The notes beneath the pieces were generated by a model, which worked only from the letters and a program-made list of their open reading frames with translations, did not search any database and was not told the origin of the DNA. Shown one piece after another: positions 46,327-55,392 of a DNA stretch of 64,000 bases; within the stretch, counting starts at the first letter, position 1, and each line of letters starts with the position of its first letter. Both the position numbers and the translations under genes were made by a program. This DNA is from Planococcus chinensis (lineage in GTDB: Bacteria; Bacillota; Bacilli; Bacillales_A; Planococcaceae). Location: positions 124,001 to 188,000 of the forward strand of contig NZ_JABWTK010000003.1 in NCBI RefSeq assembly GCF_020071995.1, in the 5' to 3' direction.

Positions 46327-46641
46327 TTATGCATTCTTGTTGGCAATAATGACAAGTTTGCCTTTATCGAGTTCTTCTTCATATTCTGCAGCTTCATCGG
46401 TCGTTAAACCGGCTGCTGCCATTTCCGAGCGCAATTGGTCACCGCGTGAAACGGTCATGTTTTTCAAGGATTTTAAGAAGCCGCCGACTTGTTCTGTATC
46501 CAGGGCATCGGCAATATCAGCTTCACGGCGTTTGTCGTGTGCAAATACATAAATTTCATCGTGTGTGTATCCTTGAGTCTCCAACTTTTCAATTTCTGCC
46601 TTCGCCTGTACGGCGTTTTCTACGGTCATTTTTACTGTCAA
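46327..46641 (-). CDS. YflT-like general stress protein
   Basis: 104 aa, heat-stress/general stress 17M domain: KAEIEKLETQGYTHDEIYVF, then AHDKRREADIADALDTEQVG and KLVIIANKN at the end. TTG start 46641 with GGAGGG six bases upstream. A near-consensus SigB promoter lies 48 bases before the start, as for yflT in the B. subtilis SigB regulon. Biochemical function unknown. Confidence 0.88.
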   Translation of the reverse strand: MTVKMTVENAVQAKAEIEKLETQGYTHDEIYVFAHDKRREADIADALDTEQVGGFLKSLKNMTVSRGDQLRSEMAAAGLTTDEAAEYEEELDKGKLVIIANKNA

Positions 46642-46688
46642 AATAATCCCTCCAAAATTTATTTGTTAAGATCTATCTACTCTCATAC

Positions 46689-46714
46689 ATACCACTATGG
46701 CTCATCCATTAAAC
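46689..46714 (-). promoter_or_regulatory. SigB-type promoter
   Basis: Read on the minus strand: GTTTAA, 14 bases, TGGTAT (consensus GTTTAA and GGGTAT). Drives the yflT-like gene. Confidence 0.75.
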
Positions 46715-46770
46715 AAGATAGCTAAGCAGCAATCCGGTATACTATAGAAAAAACCGAGGGAGCGATTTGA

Positions 46771-47505
46771 ATGAAGGTTACAACGATTGGGATTTGGGGA
46801 GGTTATCCGAATAAAAACGAAGCCACATCCTCGTTTTTGCTGGAACATGACGGATTCCGCTGTTTAGTAGACTGCGGCAGCGGCGTATTGGCTGCTGTCC
46901 AAAACTATACGGAACTGCGCCATCTGGATGCAGCGGTCATCAGCCACTACCATCCGGACCATGTGGCAGACATTGGCGTGCTTCAGCATGCGGCTATGGT
47001 CGGAATGCAATTGAAGGAATGGGATACACCGTTTCCGATTTATGGCCACGACCGGGATCCGGCTATGTTCGAAAGCCTGTCGTATAAAGGCGTGACAGAA
47101 GGACGGCCAATTGACGTTTCCCGTGAAATGCAAATCGGCCCTTGGCAAGTATCCTTCTGTGAAACCATTCACCCGGTTTATTGTCTGGCACTAAAATTTA
47201 CAGCCGCCGGAAAATCGGTCGTGTTTACAGCGGATACGGAATGGACAGACGATTTGGTGCCTTTTTCAAAAAATGCGGAGCTGTTGGTCTCGGAAGCGAA
47301 CTTATACGAAAAATACCTGGGCATTATTAAAGGGCATATGAGCGGGAGCCAAGCCGGGCAACTCGCTGCCCAGGCGGGTGCGAAAGAATTATGGCTGACC
47401 CATTTGCCGCAGTACGGAAACATCGAAGAAATCCTGGAAGCAGCCAAAAAAACTTATAGTGGAAAAGTTCAGTTTGCGGAAATTGGACAAACTGTTGAAG
47501 TTTGA
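46771..47505 (+). CDS. YhfI-like metallo-beta-lactamase-fold hydrolase
   Basis: 244 aa. The metal motif HYHPDHVAD, further ligands in the region CETIHPVYCLAL and FTADTEW, and KGHMSGSQAGQLAAQAGAKE are typical of the RNase Z-related YhfI group. No signal peptide. Start follows GAGGGAGCG. Substrate unknown; a phosphodiester or thioester is possible. Single gene with terminator. Confidence 0.87.
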   Translation: MKVTTIGIWGGYPNKNEATSSFLLEHDGFRCLVDCGSGVLAAVQNYTELRHLDAAVISHYHPDHVADIGVLQHAAMVGMQLKEWDTPFPIYGHDRDPAMFESLSYKGVTEGRPIDVSREMQIGPWQVSFCETIHPVYCLALKFTAAGKSVVFTADTEWTDDLVPFSKNAELLVSEANLYEKYLGIIKGHMSGSQAGQLAAQAGAKELWLTHLPQYGNIEEILEAAKKTYSGKVQFAEIGQTVEV

Positions 47506-47506
47506 T

Positions 47507-47547
47507 AAACAACCGGCGGGGAGTTCTGCCGGTTGTTTATTTTTTTT
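47507..47547 (+). terminator. Terminator of the yhfI-like gene
   Basis: Stem AAACAACCGGC / GCCGGTTGTTT, 10-nt loop, T run. Confidence 0.9.
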
Positions 47548-47639
47548 TGCAGAAAAAATTACGTGTTTTTCTTCAAGAATCAGGGAAATAAAAAGAGAAA
47601 TAACTTTTGAATCGCAGAAGACGGAAAGGGCGCTGACAG

Positions 47640-48617
47640 ATGAAGGAATTTATAAGATTATTAAAAATGGGCAACAAATCAGCAATGTGGGCAGCCATTG
47701 TCAATTTAGTGGTGGGCTTGATCAAAACAGCGGCTTATTTACTATCAGGAAATGTCGCGATGTTCGCAGAAATGATGCATAGCTTCGGAGACGCAGCGAA
47801 CCAGTTTTTCGTGTTCATCGGTTCGGCATTCAGCAAGAAAGCCCCGACAGAACGCTTTCCCGGCGGTTTTGGACGTTTAGTAAATCTTGTTCTGCTGGGA
47901 GCCGTATTAATCGTTGGCGTTTTGGCTTATGAAACGATTGTGGAAGGCCTTCACCATATCTCGGATACCGTGCATTCTGAAGAAGGGTTCTGGCTGAATA
48001 TCGGCGTCCTGGGTGCAGCGGCTTTATTGGAAGGCTTTGTTTTGTACAAGGCGATGCGGGAAATTACGGAGCACCTGCCGGAAGAAAAGACGCGGGGATT
48101 GAAGTTTATCCCAGCGAGCTATAAAAACGTGAAAGATGCGAAACCGGCTACGAAACTCGTGTTTTTGGAAGACAACGTAGCAGTAGGAGGAGCGCTGCTT
48201 GCGTTGGTTGCCATTGTGCTGGCCACATATACACCGTTTCATAGCGCCACAGGCTACGCTTCGATCATTATCGGAATCATGCTGATTTTGGTAGTTGGAC
48301 GTGTATTCCTTGATAATGCGGCAGGCGCTTTAGGAGCGGCAGATGTGAAAATGCAGGCCAGAATCGGCGCCAAGGTTCTGCAGCATCCGAAAGTGAACGA
48401 TATCCAGGACCTCGATGTTATTAAAGAAGGCGACCACTTTCATGTGGAATTAAAGCTGGAAGTAGATCCTCAAATGACGATTGCAGAAGCGGATGACATT
48501 CGGGATTATATTGAAAAACGGATTAAAGAAGGGGTGCGGGGCGTCACAGATGTCATCATTGAATTTGATGAAGACGACCAGGTCCCTACGTGGATTCAAC
48601 CAAACGGCAAAGCCTGA
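47640..48617 (+). CDS. Cation diffusion facilitator (CDF) transporter
   Basis: 325 aa with five or six membrane helices and a cytoplasmic C-terminal domain (residues about 240-320). Metal site in helix 2: MMHSFGDAANQFFVF (HxxxD). In the fifth helix the usual HxxxD is replaced by LEDNVAVGG, so metal choice may differ from zinc. C-terminal domain FHVELKLEVDPQMTIAEAD has the CDF dimer fold. Exports a divalent metal (Zn, Mn or Fe unknown) by proton antiport. Start follows AAAGGGCG. Confidence 0.9.
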   Translation: MKEFIRLLKMGNKSAMWAAIVNLVVGLIKTAAYLLSGNVAMFAEMMHSFGDAANQFFVFIGSAFSKKAPTERFPGGFGRLVNLVLLGAVLIVGVLAYETIVEGLHHISDTVHSEEGFWLNIGVLGAAALLEGFVLYKAMREITEHLPEEKTRGLKFIPASYKNVKDAKPATKLVFLEDNVAVGGALLALVAIVLATYTPFHSATGYASIIIGIMLILVVGRVFLDNAAGALGAADVKMQARIGAKVLQHPKVNDIQDLDVIKEGDHFHVELKLEVDPQMTIAEADDIRDYIEKRIKEGVRGVTDVIIEFDEDDQVPTWIQPNGKA

Positions 48618-48704
48618 TGATGGTCTTGCCGAGCAGATAGCTTGTATTCAAGATATTTTGGTTCTATGGTTAAATGGCAGCTTGAATTGAAAGGAAGTTA
48701 TTTG

Positions 48705-49712
48705 ATGAACCAACATATAAAAACATTGCCAGTATCCGTTCTGGATTTGGTTGCCATTTCCGAAGGGCAGACAGCAAAAGACGCACTTGAGGATATGGTC
48801 AGCCTGGCCCAGCACGTGGAAAAATTGGGGTATCGCCGCTTTTGGTTGTCAGAACACCACAATTCGCCGACACTTGCGAGTTCTGCGACATCGATTTTGA
48901 TTTCTAAAGTGCTGGACCATACAGAGTCCATCGAAGTAGGTTCAGGAGGCGTCATGTTGCCGAACCACACACCGCTTGTCGTAGCCGAACAATTTGGGAC
49001 ATTGGAAACAATGCATCCGGGGCGCGTGAATCTGGGCCTCGGCCGCGCGCCGGGCACCGACATGCAAACTGCGCATGCCCTGCGCAGAACGACACAGGAA
49101 ACAGCCTATGTGTTCCCGCAAGACGTAGTGGAACTGCAAAACTATTTAGGTCCGATTGAACATCAGGGCATGGTTCATGCCTATCCGGGAGTCGGAACCG
49201 AAGTGCCGATCTTTATTCTTGGATCGAGTACATCCAGCGCCCAGCTCGCTGCGCGGTTAGGATTGCCTTACGCATTTGCTGCGCATTTTGCGCCGCAGCA
49301 GCTGAAGCAGGCGATCCAGATTTACCGCAGCCAGTTCCAGCCATCTGAATACTTAGCTGAACCTTACGTTATTGTTTGTGTCAATGTAGTAGCGGCAGAA
49401 ACAACCGAAGAAGCGGAAAGACTGTCAACTTCCAGCCAGATGTTCTATTTAAATGTGGTGAGAGGCACGAAAAATCTTCTTCAGCCGCCGGTTGATACGA
49501 TGGACGGCAAATGGAGTTTATACGAAGAAAACGTGGCACGAAGCATGTCACAGTATACATTCATGGGAGACCGGGAAGCCGTCAGCGGCCAGCTGCGCTC
49601 GTTCGTTGATGAAGTGCAGATTGACGAATTGATGGCAGTTTCCTATATTTATGATCAGGAAAAGAGAAAGCGTTCATTTGAGATACTGAAGGATTCTATA
49701 GACCAACTATAA
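48705..49712 (+). CDS. LLM-class flavin-dependent oxidoreductase
   Basis: 335 aa bacterial luciferase-like TIM barrel: LSVLDL-type start ([20 protein letters not shown]), [40 protein letters not shown] and [10 protein letters not shown]. Matches the YwcH/YddN group whose substrates are unknown. ATG 48705 follows AAAGGAAG; a longer frame begins with no binding site. Needs reduced FMN from a separate reductase. It is 18 bases ahead of the NAD(P)-binding gene, so these two form an operon. Confidence 0.9.
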   Translation: MNQHIKTLPVSVLDLVAISEGQTAKDALEDMVSLAQHVEKLGYRRFWLSEHHNSPTLASSATSILISKVLDHTESIEVGSGGVMLPNHTPLVVAEQFGTLETMHPGRVNLGLGRAPGTDMQTAHALRRTTQETAYVFPQDVVELQNYLGPIEHQGMVHAYPGVGTEVPIFILGSSTSSAQLAARLGLPYAFAAHFAPQQLKQAIQIYRSQFQPSEYLAEPYVIVCVNVVAAETTEEAERLSTSSQMFYLNVVRGTKNLLQPPVDTMDGKWSLYEENVARSMSQYTFMGDREAVSGQLRSFVDEVQIDELMAVSYIYDQEKRKRSFEILKDSIDQL

Positions 49713-49730
49713 AAAATGGAGGCGGTCAGA

Positions 49731-50372
49731 ATGAAAATCGGGATTATCGGTGCCACGGGAAAAGCAGGAAGCATGATTTTGAAAGAGGCGGTTTCAAGAG
49801 GCCATGACGCAACAGCTATCGTCAGAGACGCGGCGAAAATGGAAGATGCGTCCGTGAAGGTTTTGGAAAAAGACGTTTTCAGTTTGACGTCTGAAGATCT
49901 TAAGGCGTTTGATGTGGTCGTGAATGCTTTTGGTGTACCTCCGGAAAAAGCAGAGCAGCACGTTGAAGCGGGAAGAATACTGATTCAAGCGCTACAAGGG
50001 GCTCCGGACACCCGGTTGATCGTCGTGGGAGGCGCAGGCAGTCTATTTGTCGACGAAGCAAGAACCACCCGATTGATTGAAACACCGGAATTCCCGGATG
50101 CGTTTAAAGCCATTGCATCGAACCAGGGGCAAAACCTGGCCGACCTTGAAGCAGCAGAAGGTATCAGCTGGACTTTTATGAGCCCGGCAGCATTTTTTGA
50201 TGCCGACGGCAAACGGACGGGCCAGTATCAAATCGGCGAAGACAGCATCACCGTCAACAAAAAAGGCAAAAGCTACGTCAGCTATCCGGACTATGCCATT
50301 GCTTTGGTGGATGAAATTGAAAATCCTCGGCACATCAATAAACGCTTTACCGTTGTATCGGAAAGCCGTTAA
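49731..50372 (+). CDS. NAD(P)-binding Rossmann protein, YwnB-like
   Basis: 213 aa atypical short-chain dehydrogenase. Dinucleotide motif GIIGATGKAGS at residues 4-14; NAFGVPPEKAEQHVEAGRIL and VVGGAGSLFVDEA follow. NmrA/flavin-reductase-like fold. ATG 49731 is preceded by GGAGGCGG; the earlier in-frame ATG is the binding-site ATGGAGG. Operon with the LLM flavin enzyme suggests they act on related compounds or share NAD(P)H, as inference. Confidence 0.87.
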   Translation: MKIGIIGATGKAGSMILKEAVSRGHDATAIVRDAAKMEDASVKVLEKDVFSLTSEDLKAFDVVVNAFGVPPEKAEQHVEAGRILIQALQGAPDTRLIVVGGAGSLFVDEARTTRLIETPEFPDAFKAIASNQGQNLADLEAAEGISWTFMSPAAFFDADGKRTGQYQIGEDSITVNKKGKSYVSYPDYAIALVDEIENPRHINKRFTVVSESR

Positions 50373-50527
50373 CTTTTCAGCTTTTTTGAACCGGACGGAA
50401 TCCCGGCATAGATGTACGGGAATTGCCAACAGTTCGCCACGAAATGTTCACGTTCCTTTCTAAAGTGGAATTTGCTTTCCTGTATAATGGAGGGAAACTT
50501 CAACATATAAAGGCGGGAAACAAAGCA

Positions 50528-50797
50528 ATGGAATTTTTATATTTTCCTGAAGATAAATCAGAATACATTCCAGGGATCATCTCGGTAGTCATCATTTTCA
50601 TTTTGTCGATTCTGATTGTATGGCTTTTGATCAGAGCTTCCAGAAAACAAGTAAAGCAATTGGAAGAGCAAGGTTATCCGGTTGTTTACCATAAAAATAG
50701 CGAAATTGGCAGTAGCCAGGAAGACAAAGTTGAAATTCCGGCGGAGCAGAAACAAAATGCCCGGAAAAACGATTTTGAACGCGACAAGAAGTCCTGA
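50528..50797 (+). CDS. Small single-span membrane protein (89 aa)
   Basis: One membrane helix (IISVVIIFILSILIVWLLIR, about residues 16-35) between a short N terminus and a charged cytoplasmic tail. ATG 50528 follows AAAGGCGGG; upstream in-frame codons lack a binding site, and a TATAAT lies 40 bases upstream. Not recognised as a family. Confidence 0.7.
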   Translation: MEFLYFPEDKSEYIPGIISVVIIFILSILIVWLLIRASRKQVKQLEEQGYPVVYHKNSEIGSSQEDKVEIPAEQKQNARKNDFERDKKS

Positions 50798-50819
50798 ATT
50801 CTTCAGGGCTTCTTTTTTT
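50786..50819 (+). terminator. Terminator of the small membrane protein gene
   Basis: 13-bp stem AAGAAGTCCTGAA / TTCAGGGCTTCTT (one G-T pair) that includes the stop codon; T run after. Confidence 0.88.
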
Positions 50820-50882
50820 ATGTCCAGAAAAAGGGGTATACTCAAAAGATAGAATAGCTTTCAGGAATTGGAGCAATGGAAC

Positions 50883-52169
50883 ATGAAAAATTTATTTGGC
50901 GGAGTTCAATGGGCGGTCTTTCTTTTGGCGTCCTCCATTGCTGCTCCGATCGCCATTGCCAATGTGTTTGGCATGGACAGCGGCGACACGGCTTTATTCG
51001 TCCAGCGGACGATTTTCGTGCTGGGCATTGCCTGCCTCGTCCAGGCCTGGCTTGGGCACCGGATGCCGATAAACGAAGGGCCAGCCGGCTTGTGGTGGGG
51101 AATCTTCATTGTCTATGCAGGGCTAATCGGCGTTATGTATCCTACAATGGAAGCCTCCTTGCAGGCCTTGCAAAGCGGCTTGCTTTACAGCGGAGGGCTA
51201 TTCGTCGTTTTTGCCTATACCGGAGTAGTCCGGAAAATGAAAACCTTGTTCACCCCGACGATTACGTTTGTTTACTTGTTGCTTCTTGTCCTGCAATTAA
51301 GTGAATCGATCATCGGCGGCTTGCTCGGCATTGTGGAAGCGGGGCAGCCGGTGGATTTGCTGGTTTTGCTTGGGGGAATTGCGGTTGTGAGCATCACATT
51401 TTTCCTGATGGACCATCGAACAGCCTGGGTCAATCGCTATTCAGTATTGCTGGCGATTGCAGCGGGCTGGCTGATTTTCGCATTGTTGAATAAAACAGAA
51501 CGCATCACCTTCAATCCGGATGTCATTGTGGCATTGCCGGAAATGCTGGTATTTGGTCCGCTTGTCTGGGACAGCGGCATGTTTGTGACGGCGCTTTTCC
51601 TGACCATTTTGCTCATTGCCAATATGATGGCATCGATCCGGGTAATGGAAATGGTGCTGAAAAATAACTTTTCCATTGAACGGGAAGACCGTGTCAAGCA
51701 GGCGTCTGTAGCCTCCAGCATCAACCACGTGCTGGCGGGCCTGTTCTCCGCCATCGGGCCGGTACCGATTTCAGGCGCAGCCGGGTTCGTCAGCGCCACG
51801 CGGAATCCTTCCATCAAACCATTCATCATGGGCGGCTTGCTTGTTACGTTTATCAGTTTGTTTCCCAACTTGATGGCTGTGCTTGCAGCCTTGCCGGCAC
51901 CTGTCGCCTACGCTGTGATATTTGCCATCTTTACAAAAATGGTGGAAATGGCGTTTAACGAGCTGTCGCAGGAAAAAGACAGCGAACAGGCCTATAAAGT
52001 CTCCGCGTTCGGCTTGATGATCGGTGTTGGCTTCATGTTCCTGCCGCCGGAAAGCGTAGCGGAACTGCCGGCAGTAGTCGCCGCCACGTTCTCAAACGGG
52101 CTGATCACCGGAACACTGGCAGCGATTGCCATCGAACAGTACCTGCTATGGAGAAAAAAATCCCGTTAA
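50883..52169 (+). CDS. NCS2-type purine/pyrimidine permease
   Basis: 428 aa, about 12-14 membrane helices. Compared with pbuX at 21306 it is much diverged but keeps GVQWAVFLLASSIAAPIAIA, a central GPVPISGAAGFVSATRNPSI in place of the NCS2 loop, and the C-terminal helices. Resembles YwdJ of B. subtilis. Substrate unknown; purine-like. ATG 50883; TTG 50868 is an alternative. Single gene. Confidence 0.82.
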   Translation: MKNLFGGVQWAVFLLASSIAAPIAIANVFGMDSGDTALFVQRTIFVLGIACLVQAWLGHRMPINEGPAGLWWGIFIVYAGLIGVMYPTMEASLQALQSGLLYSGGLFVVFAYTGVVRKMKTLFTPTITFVYLLLLVLQLSESIIGGLLGIVEAGQPVDLLVLLGGIAVVSITFFLMDHRTAWVNRYSVLLAIAAGWLIFALLNKTERITFNPDVIVALPEMLVFGPLVWDSGMFVTALFLTILLIANMMASIRVMEMVLKNNFSIEREDRVKQASVASSINHVLAGLFSAIGPVPISGAAGFVSATRNPSIKPFIMGGLLVTFISLFPNLMAVLAALPAPVAYAVIFAIFTKMVEMAFNELSQEKDSEQAYKVSAFGLMIGVGFMFLPPESVAELPAVVAATFSNGLITGTLAAIAIEQYLLWRKKSR

Positions 52170-52201
52170 AAAAGGAGGAGCACATGAGTGCTCCTCCTTT
52201 T
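52170..52201. terminator. Bidirectional terminator, permease / pepF
   Basis: Perfect 14-bp stem AAAAGGAGGAGCAC / GTGCTCCTCCTTTT, loop ATGA. Confidence 0.93.
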
Positions 52202-52202
52202 A

Positions 52203-54020
52203 TCATTTCGCTACTTCTTCAATTTCTTCTGTCAACGTAACCAGCTCATCAATCAATTCGCCGATGTAAGCAATCGTATCGCGTAAAGGCTGTTCCGTTG
52301 TGATGTCGACGCCGGCCATTTGGGCAAGCTCGACAGGTGTTTTGGTGCCGCCGGCTTTTAATACTTCAAGCCATTCGTCGACCGCCGGCTGTCCTTCATT
52401 CAAAATGCGTTTGGACACTTGCGTGGAAATGGTCAACCCTGCACTGTACGTGTATGGATACAAGCCCATATAGTAATGAGGCTGGCGCATCCACGTCAGT
52501 TCGGCGCCTGGTGTGATTTCCACTGCGTCTCCCCAGAATTCTTCGAGTACCCCTCGTTTGAGGCTATTCAACACACCGGCGTTGACGCTTTGCCCGGCAT
52601 CGATGCGTTCGTACACTTTGCGCTGATAAGCCGCTTCAAGCAAATGCGTCACAAAGTTGTGGTAATACGTTCGAGCCACGATGGAAGAAATGACCCAGCG
52701 CTTGAATTTCGGATCATCTGAATTTTTGAGCAGGTGGTTCGCTACCAGCATTTCGTTCATTGTAGAAGGTGCTTCGATAAAATAAAGCGACGGGCGCGCG
52801 TTGAACAGGTTTTGTTCACGGTTTGCGTTATAGAAATGGCCGGCATGGCCAAGTTCATGAGCCAGAACGAATACTTCGTTCATACGGCCGGTCCATGAAA
52901 TCAGGATATACGGATGGTTGCCGTAAGGGCTTGAACAAAATGCCCCGGTCGACTTGCCGGTGTTTTGGGCAAAGTCGATCCAGCGCTCTGAATACGAGCG
53001 TTCCACCATTTCCAAGTAGTCATCTCCCATGATGCCAAGTGCGTCATTGATGTATTTTTTGGATTCTTCCACCGTAATCTCCGGTTCGTAGGAAGGGTCC
53101 AGCGAGATTTTCAAGTCTGCAAATGTCATTTTATCCAAACCGTGCGCTTTTTGAAGCAATTTCGCGTATTTCCGCATGTGCGGCGCCAATTCTTTCATGA
53201 TCAAGTCGATTTGGCGATTGTATAAGGAACGATCCACTTCCTGATTGAACAATAAATAATCAAAGGTGGTGTCGTAGCCGCGCAAGTCGGATGTGGTTTT
53301 TTCTGTTTGGAGCTGCATGTCATATGTTTTCGCCGTCGTGTGCTGGTATTCTTTCAGCTTATTCGAAAAGGCGGTAAATGCGGTGCGGCGAAGTGCAGCA
53401 TCCGGCTCTGCTTCCCAATCGCCTTCAAACGATACGTAGCTGAGCGGATAGCTTTTGCCATTCACTTCAAAATCATCGAAAGCCATATCGACCATTTTGG
53501 TGGTGTTGTACAAGCCGTAAGGCGCGCTGAATGTAGAAGAATAGGCGGCCAGAGTTTTTTCTACTTCGGGATGCAGCTGATGAGGCTTTCTCCGAATCAA
53601 GTCTTTTAAGTAAACTTCAAATTCCTTAGACTGCTCCATGGCAGATTTCAGCGTTTCTTCCGGCAATGCCAAAAGCTCGCTCGTAACAAAAGATAATTGG
53701 CTGCTCATTCTTGCAGAAACAGAGCCGAATTTGCTTGAACGCATTTGGGCTTCGTCGTTTGTCTGGTCGGTGCTTAACGACAGGCTTGCATATGTACTGA
53801 GAGGAACCAGCTTTTCCAAAAGCGCCAAGTAAGCAGTAAGCACATCTACCACCGAAGCCGCATCTTGGATATTTCCTTTGAATTGCTTCTGGAATTCGGC
53901 TACATCCTGTTCCAATGTATGTAAGCTTTCGTTGAATTCTTTGTCGGATGCAAATAGGCTATTCAGATCCCATGTTTCTTCTGCGGGGACCTCTGACCGT
54001 TGGGGCAAACTTTTTACCAT
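52203..54020 (-). CDS. pepF: Oligoendopeptidase F
   Basis: Zinc metallopeptidase (M3B) that degrades short peptides in the cytoplasm. 605 aa. Zinc motif HELGHAGHF near residue 390, with the third Glu ligand in IEAPSTMNEMLVANHLL; FCSSPYGNHPYILISWTGRM is a family signature upstream of it. The C-terminal MRQPHYYMGLYPYTYSAGL is also typical. GAGGAGAG lies before the ATG. Single gene; its promoter side faces the ORF-free region at 54.1-54.7 kb. Confidence 0.95.
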   Translation of the reverse strand: MVKSLPQRSEVPAEETWDLNSLFASDKEFNESLHTLEQDVAEFQKQFKGNIQDAASVVDVLTAYLALLEKLVPLSTYASLSLSTDQTNDEAQMRSSKFGSVSARMSSQLSFVTSELLALPEETLKSAMEQSKEFEVYLKDLIRRKPHQLHPEVEKTLAAYSSTFSAPYGLYNTTKMVDMAFDDFEVNGKSYPLSYVSFEGDWEAEPDAALRRTAFTAFSNKLKEYQHTTAKTYDMQLQTEKTTSDLRGYDTTFDYLLFNQEVDRSLYNRQIDLIMKELAPHMRKYAKLLQKAHGLDKMTFADLKISLDPSYEPEITVEESKKYINDALGIMGDDYLEMVERSYSERWIDFAQNTGKSTGAFCSSPYGNHPYILISWTGRMNEVFVLAHELGHAGHFYNANREQNLFNARPSLYFIEAPSTMNEMLVANHLLKNSDDPKFKRWVISSIVARTYYHNFVTHLLEAAYQRKVYERIDAGQSVNAGVLNSLKRGVLEEFWGDAVEITPGAELTWMRQPHYYMGLYPYTYSAGLTISTQVSKRILNEGQPAVDEWLEVLKAGGTKTPVELAQMAGVDITTEQPLRDTIAYIGELIDELVTLTEEIEEVAK

Positions 54021-54127
54021 ACTATCTCTCCTCTTTTATTACGGATGTCGAACTAACCTTTAGTATAAAGGGAACAATAAAAAAAGTAAAAAAATAATTA
54101 ATTTATTTTAAAAATTCGAAAAAAGAG

Positions 54128-54153
54128 GTTTAAAAAAGAAAAGCACGTGGTAC
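54128..54153 (+). promoter_or_regulatory. SigB-like promoter ahead of the candidate RNA
   Basis: GTTTAA, 14 bases, TGGTAC: same -35 and spacing as the yflT-type promoter in this window, with a -10 two mismatches from GGGTAT. It overlaps the proposed 5' strand of the closing helix, so transcription would start too late if this were the only promoter. Tentative. Confidence 0.3.
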
Positions 54154-54614
54154 ATATAAAGTACAAGGCGGAATAACGTAGGGAAACGCGTATAAACGAA
54201 GTAAGTTTATGAACGCATCCAGACGATAACTTGCACAGCCTTGGCGGAAAATTTTGCTTTACTGGCGATAGTTACTCTTGTCAGAGACCGAAAGTACCAG
54301 TGGTTTCTCTCCAAAAGAAGTGAATCAAATCAGTAAAAGAAGTAAGTTTTTTGTGGAAGTGCATCTAAACGTTTAACTGCAAAACATTTTATTCGCTGAG
54401 AAGTAGATGCGAACCAAAAGCCTTAATGGCAAAAAGCAGTTAGCGCAACAAACTGCATTGGCGAGGGTTACAATTTCGTCAGAGCACGAACAAGTTAGTT
54501 GTAGAAGGAATTGAATAAAAAAATTTTCCGCGTGCAAAACCCCTCTACGGTTTTATTGAGGGGGCAGAAAAAGGAAAAGCATGATCTGATGAAAAGGATC
54601 ATGCTTTTTCCTTT
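54143..54614 (+). ncRNA. Candidate large structured RNA, family not recognised
   Basis: No reading frame of useful length on either strand, but helices that nest without conflict. P1 GCACGTGG (54143-54150) with CCGCGTGC (54528-54535) closes the domain. Inside: CAAGGC/GCCTTG (54164/54238) enclosing CGT-GG/CC-ACG and hairpin GCGTATAAAC / GTTTAT-GA-ACGC (54188-54216); AGAGACC/GG-TCTCT (54283-54310); GCATCTA/TAGATGC (54361/54404); GCAGTT/AACTGC (54436/54451); TACAA/TTGTA around TTCGT/ACGAA (54469-54503). Then CCCCTC/GAGGGG (54540-54563) and a 17-bp terminator-like hairpin (54570-54614). GAAGTAAGTTT occurs twice (54198, 54339). I do not see the signatures of RNase P RNA, tmRNA, SRP RNA or T-boxes. 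Structure is by eye. Confidence 0.5.
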
Positions 54615-54730
54615 GCATTTTTTCCTCTTAACAAATCAGAATACTTTATTTATTTTCGAACCCTTATGATAAACTAGTAAAAAGATTTGACGCTCTGCAA
54701 CTAAACCATACATAGAAAAGGGGAACTGAC

Positions 54731-55210
54731 ATGAACGAGACAATTATGAACGCCATACAGGATGACTACCCGGAAGAATTTGCCTGGTGCTACGGATGCG
54801 GCCGCCTGAATAAGGAAGGCCATCATTTCCGCACGAAATGGAACGGTGAAGAAACAGTTACTTTATACAAGCCGGATCCGGCACACAAAGCAATCCCCGG
54901 TTTTGTCTATGGCGGATTGATTGCTTCGCTGATCGATTGCCACGGGACCGGTTCAGCATCGCTTGCCCTGCACCGGAAAAATGGTTTTGAACCCGGAAGC
55001 GGGGAAGAACCGCCGCGTTTTGTTACAGCATCTCTCCATGTGGACTTTATGAAACCGACGCCTGAAGGAATCGTGTTGAAAGCGATTGGGCATGTGGAAG
55101 AAATTCATCCGAAGAAATTTAAAGTGAAAGTGGAAGTATTTGCGGATGATTCCATTTGCGCCACTGGAGAAGTAACGGCAGTAGTTATGCCGAAATCATT
55201 CGGAAAATAA
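54731..55210 (+). CDS. PaaI-type hotdog thioesterase
   Basis: 159 aa. 4HBT fold with the active-site segment KAIPGFVYGGLIASLIDCHG (GGxxxxLxD type) and VDFMKPTPEGIVLKAIGHVE. The N-terminal WCYGCGRLNKEGHHFR, with a CxxC, is a signature of the PaaI-like thioesterases that start with a CFxCG motif. Hydrolyses an unknown acyl-CoA. AGGGGAAC precedes the ATG. No terminator before the SfnG-like gene, but the 180-base gap holds a separate promoter. Confidence 0.9.
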   Translation: MNETIMNAIQDDYPEEFAWCYGCGRLNKEGHHFRTKWNGEETVTLYKPDPAHKAIPGFVYGGLIASLIDCHGTGSASLALHRKNGFEPGSGEEPPRFVTASLHVDFMKPTPEGIVLKAIGHVEEIHPKKFKVKVEVFADDSICATGEVTAVVMPKSFGK

Positions 55211-55281
55211 GCAGCAAAATGCAAGGCTGGTCCGGTCTAATTCATGCACACTTCATCCAAGTAGTGTGCTAAAATTTTATA

Positions 55282-55322
55282 ACCTAGTTTACTGGTAAGA
55301 ATACATAGCTTTATAGTATAAT
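55282..55322 (+). promoter_or_regulatory. TATAAT with an upstream imperfect dyad
   Basis: TATAAT at 55317-55322 has no good -35. ACC-T-AGT-TT-ACT-GGT (55282-55296) is a dyad just upstream of the -35 position, suggesting a regulated promoter for the monooxygenase/ATP-grasp pair. A sulphur regulator of CymR type is a guess from gene content. Confidence 0.4.
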
Positions 55323-55392
55323 CAAGAAGTTCTTTGAAAGTGATTGAAAGTTTTCACGATTGAGATTTTATAAGTAAAGGGAGCGAATGAGG

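Noticed and set aside
54143-54614. RNase P RNA, tmRNA or T-box leader as identity of the structured region
   Set aside because: The conserved RNase P core (GAGGAAAGTCC, ACAGAA), the tmRNA GTTCGA/tag region and the T-box TGG box are all absent, and no gene of the expected kind follows.
55211-55386. S-box (SAM) riboswitch upstream of the SfnG-like gene
   Set aside because: No S-box core motifs or terminator lie in the interval, only a -10 and a short dyad.
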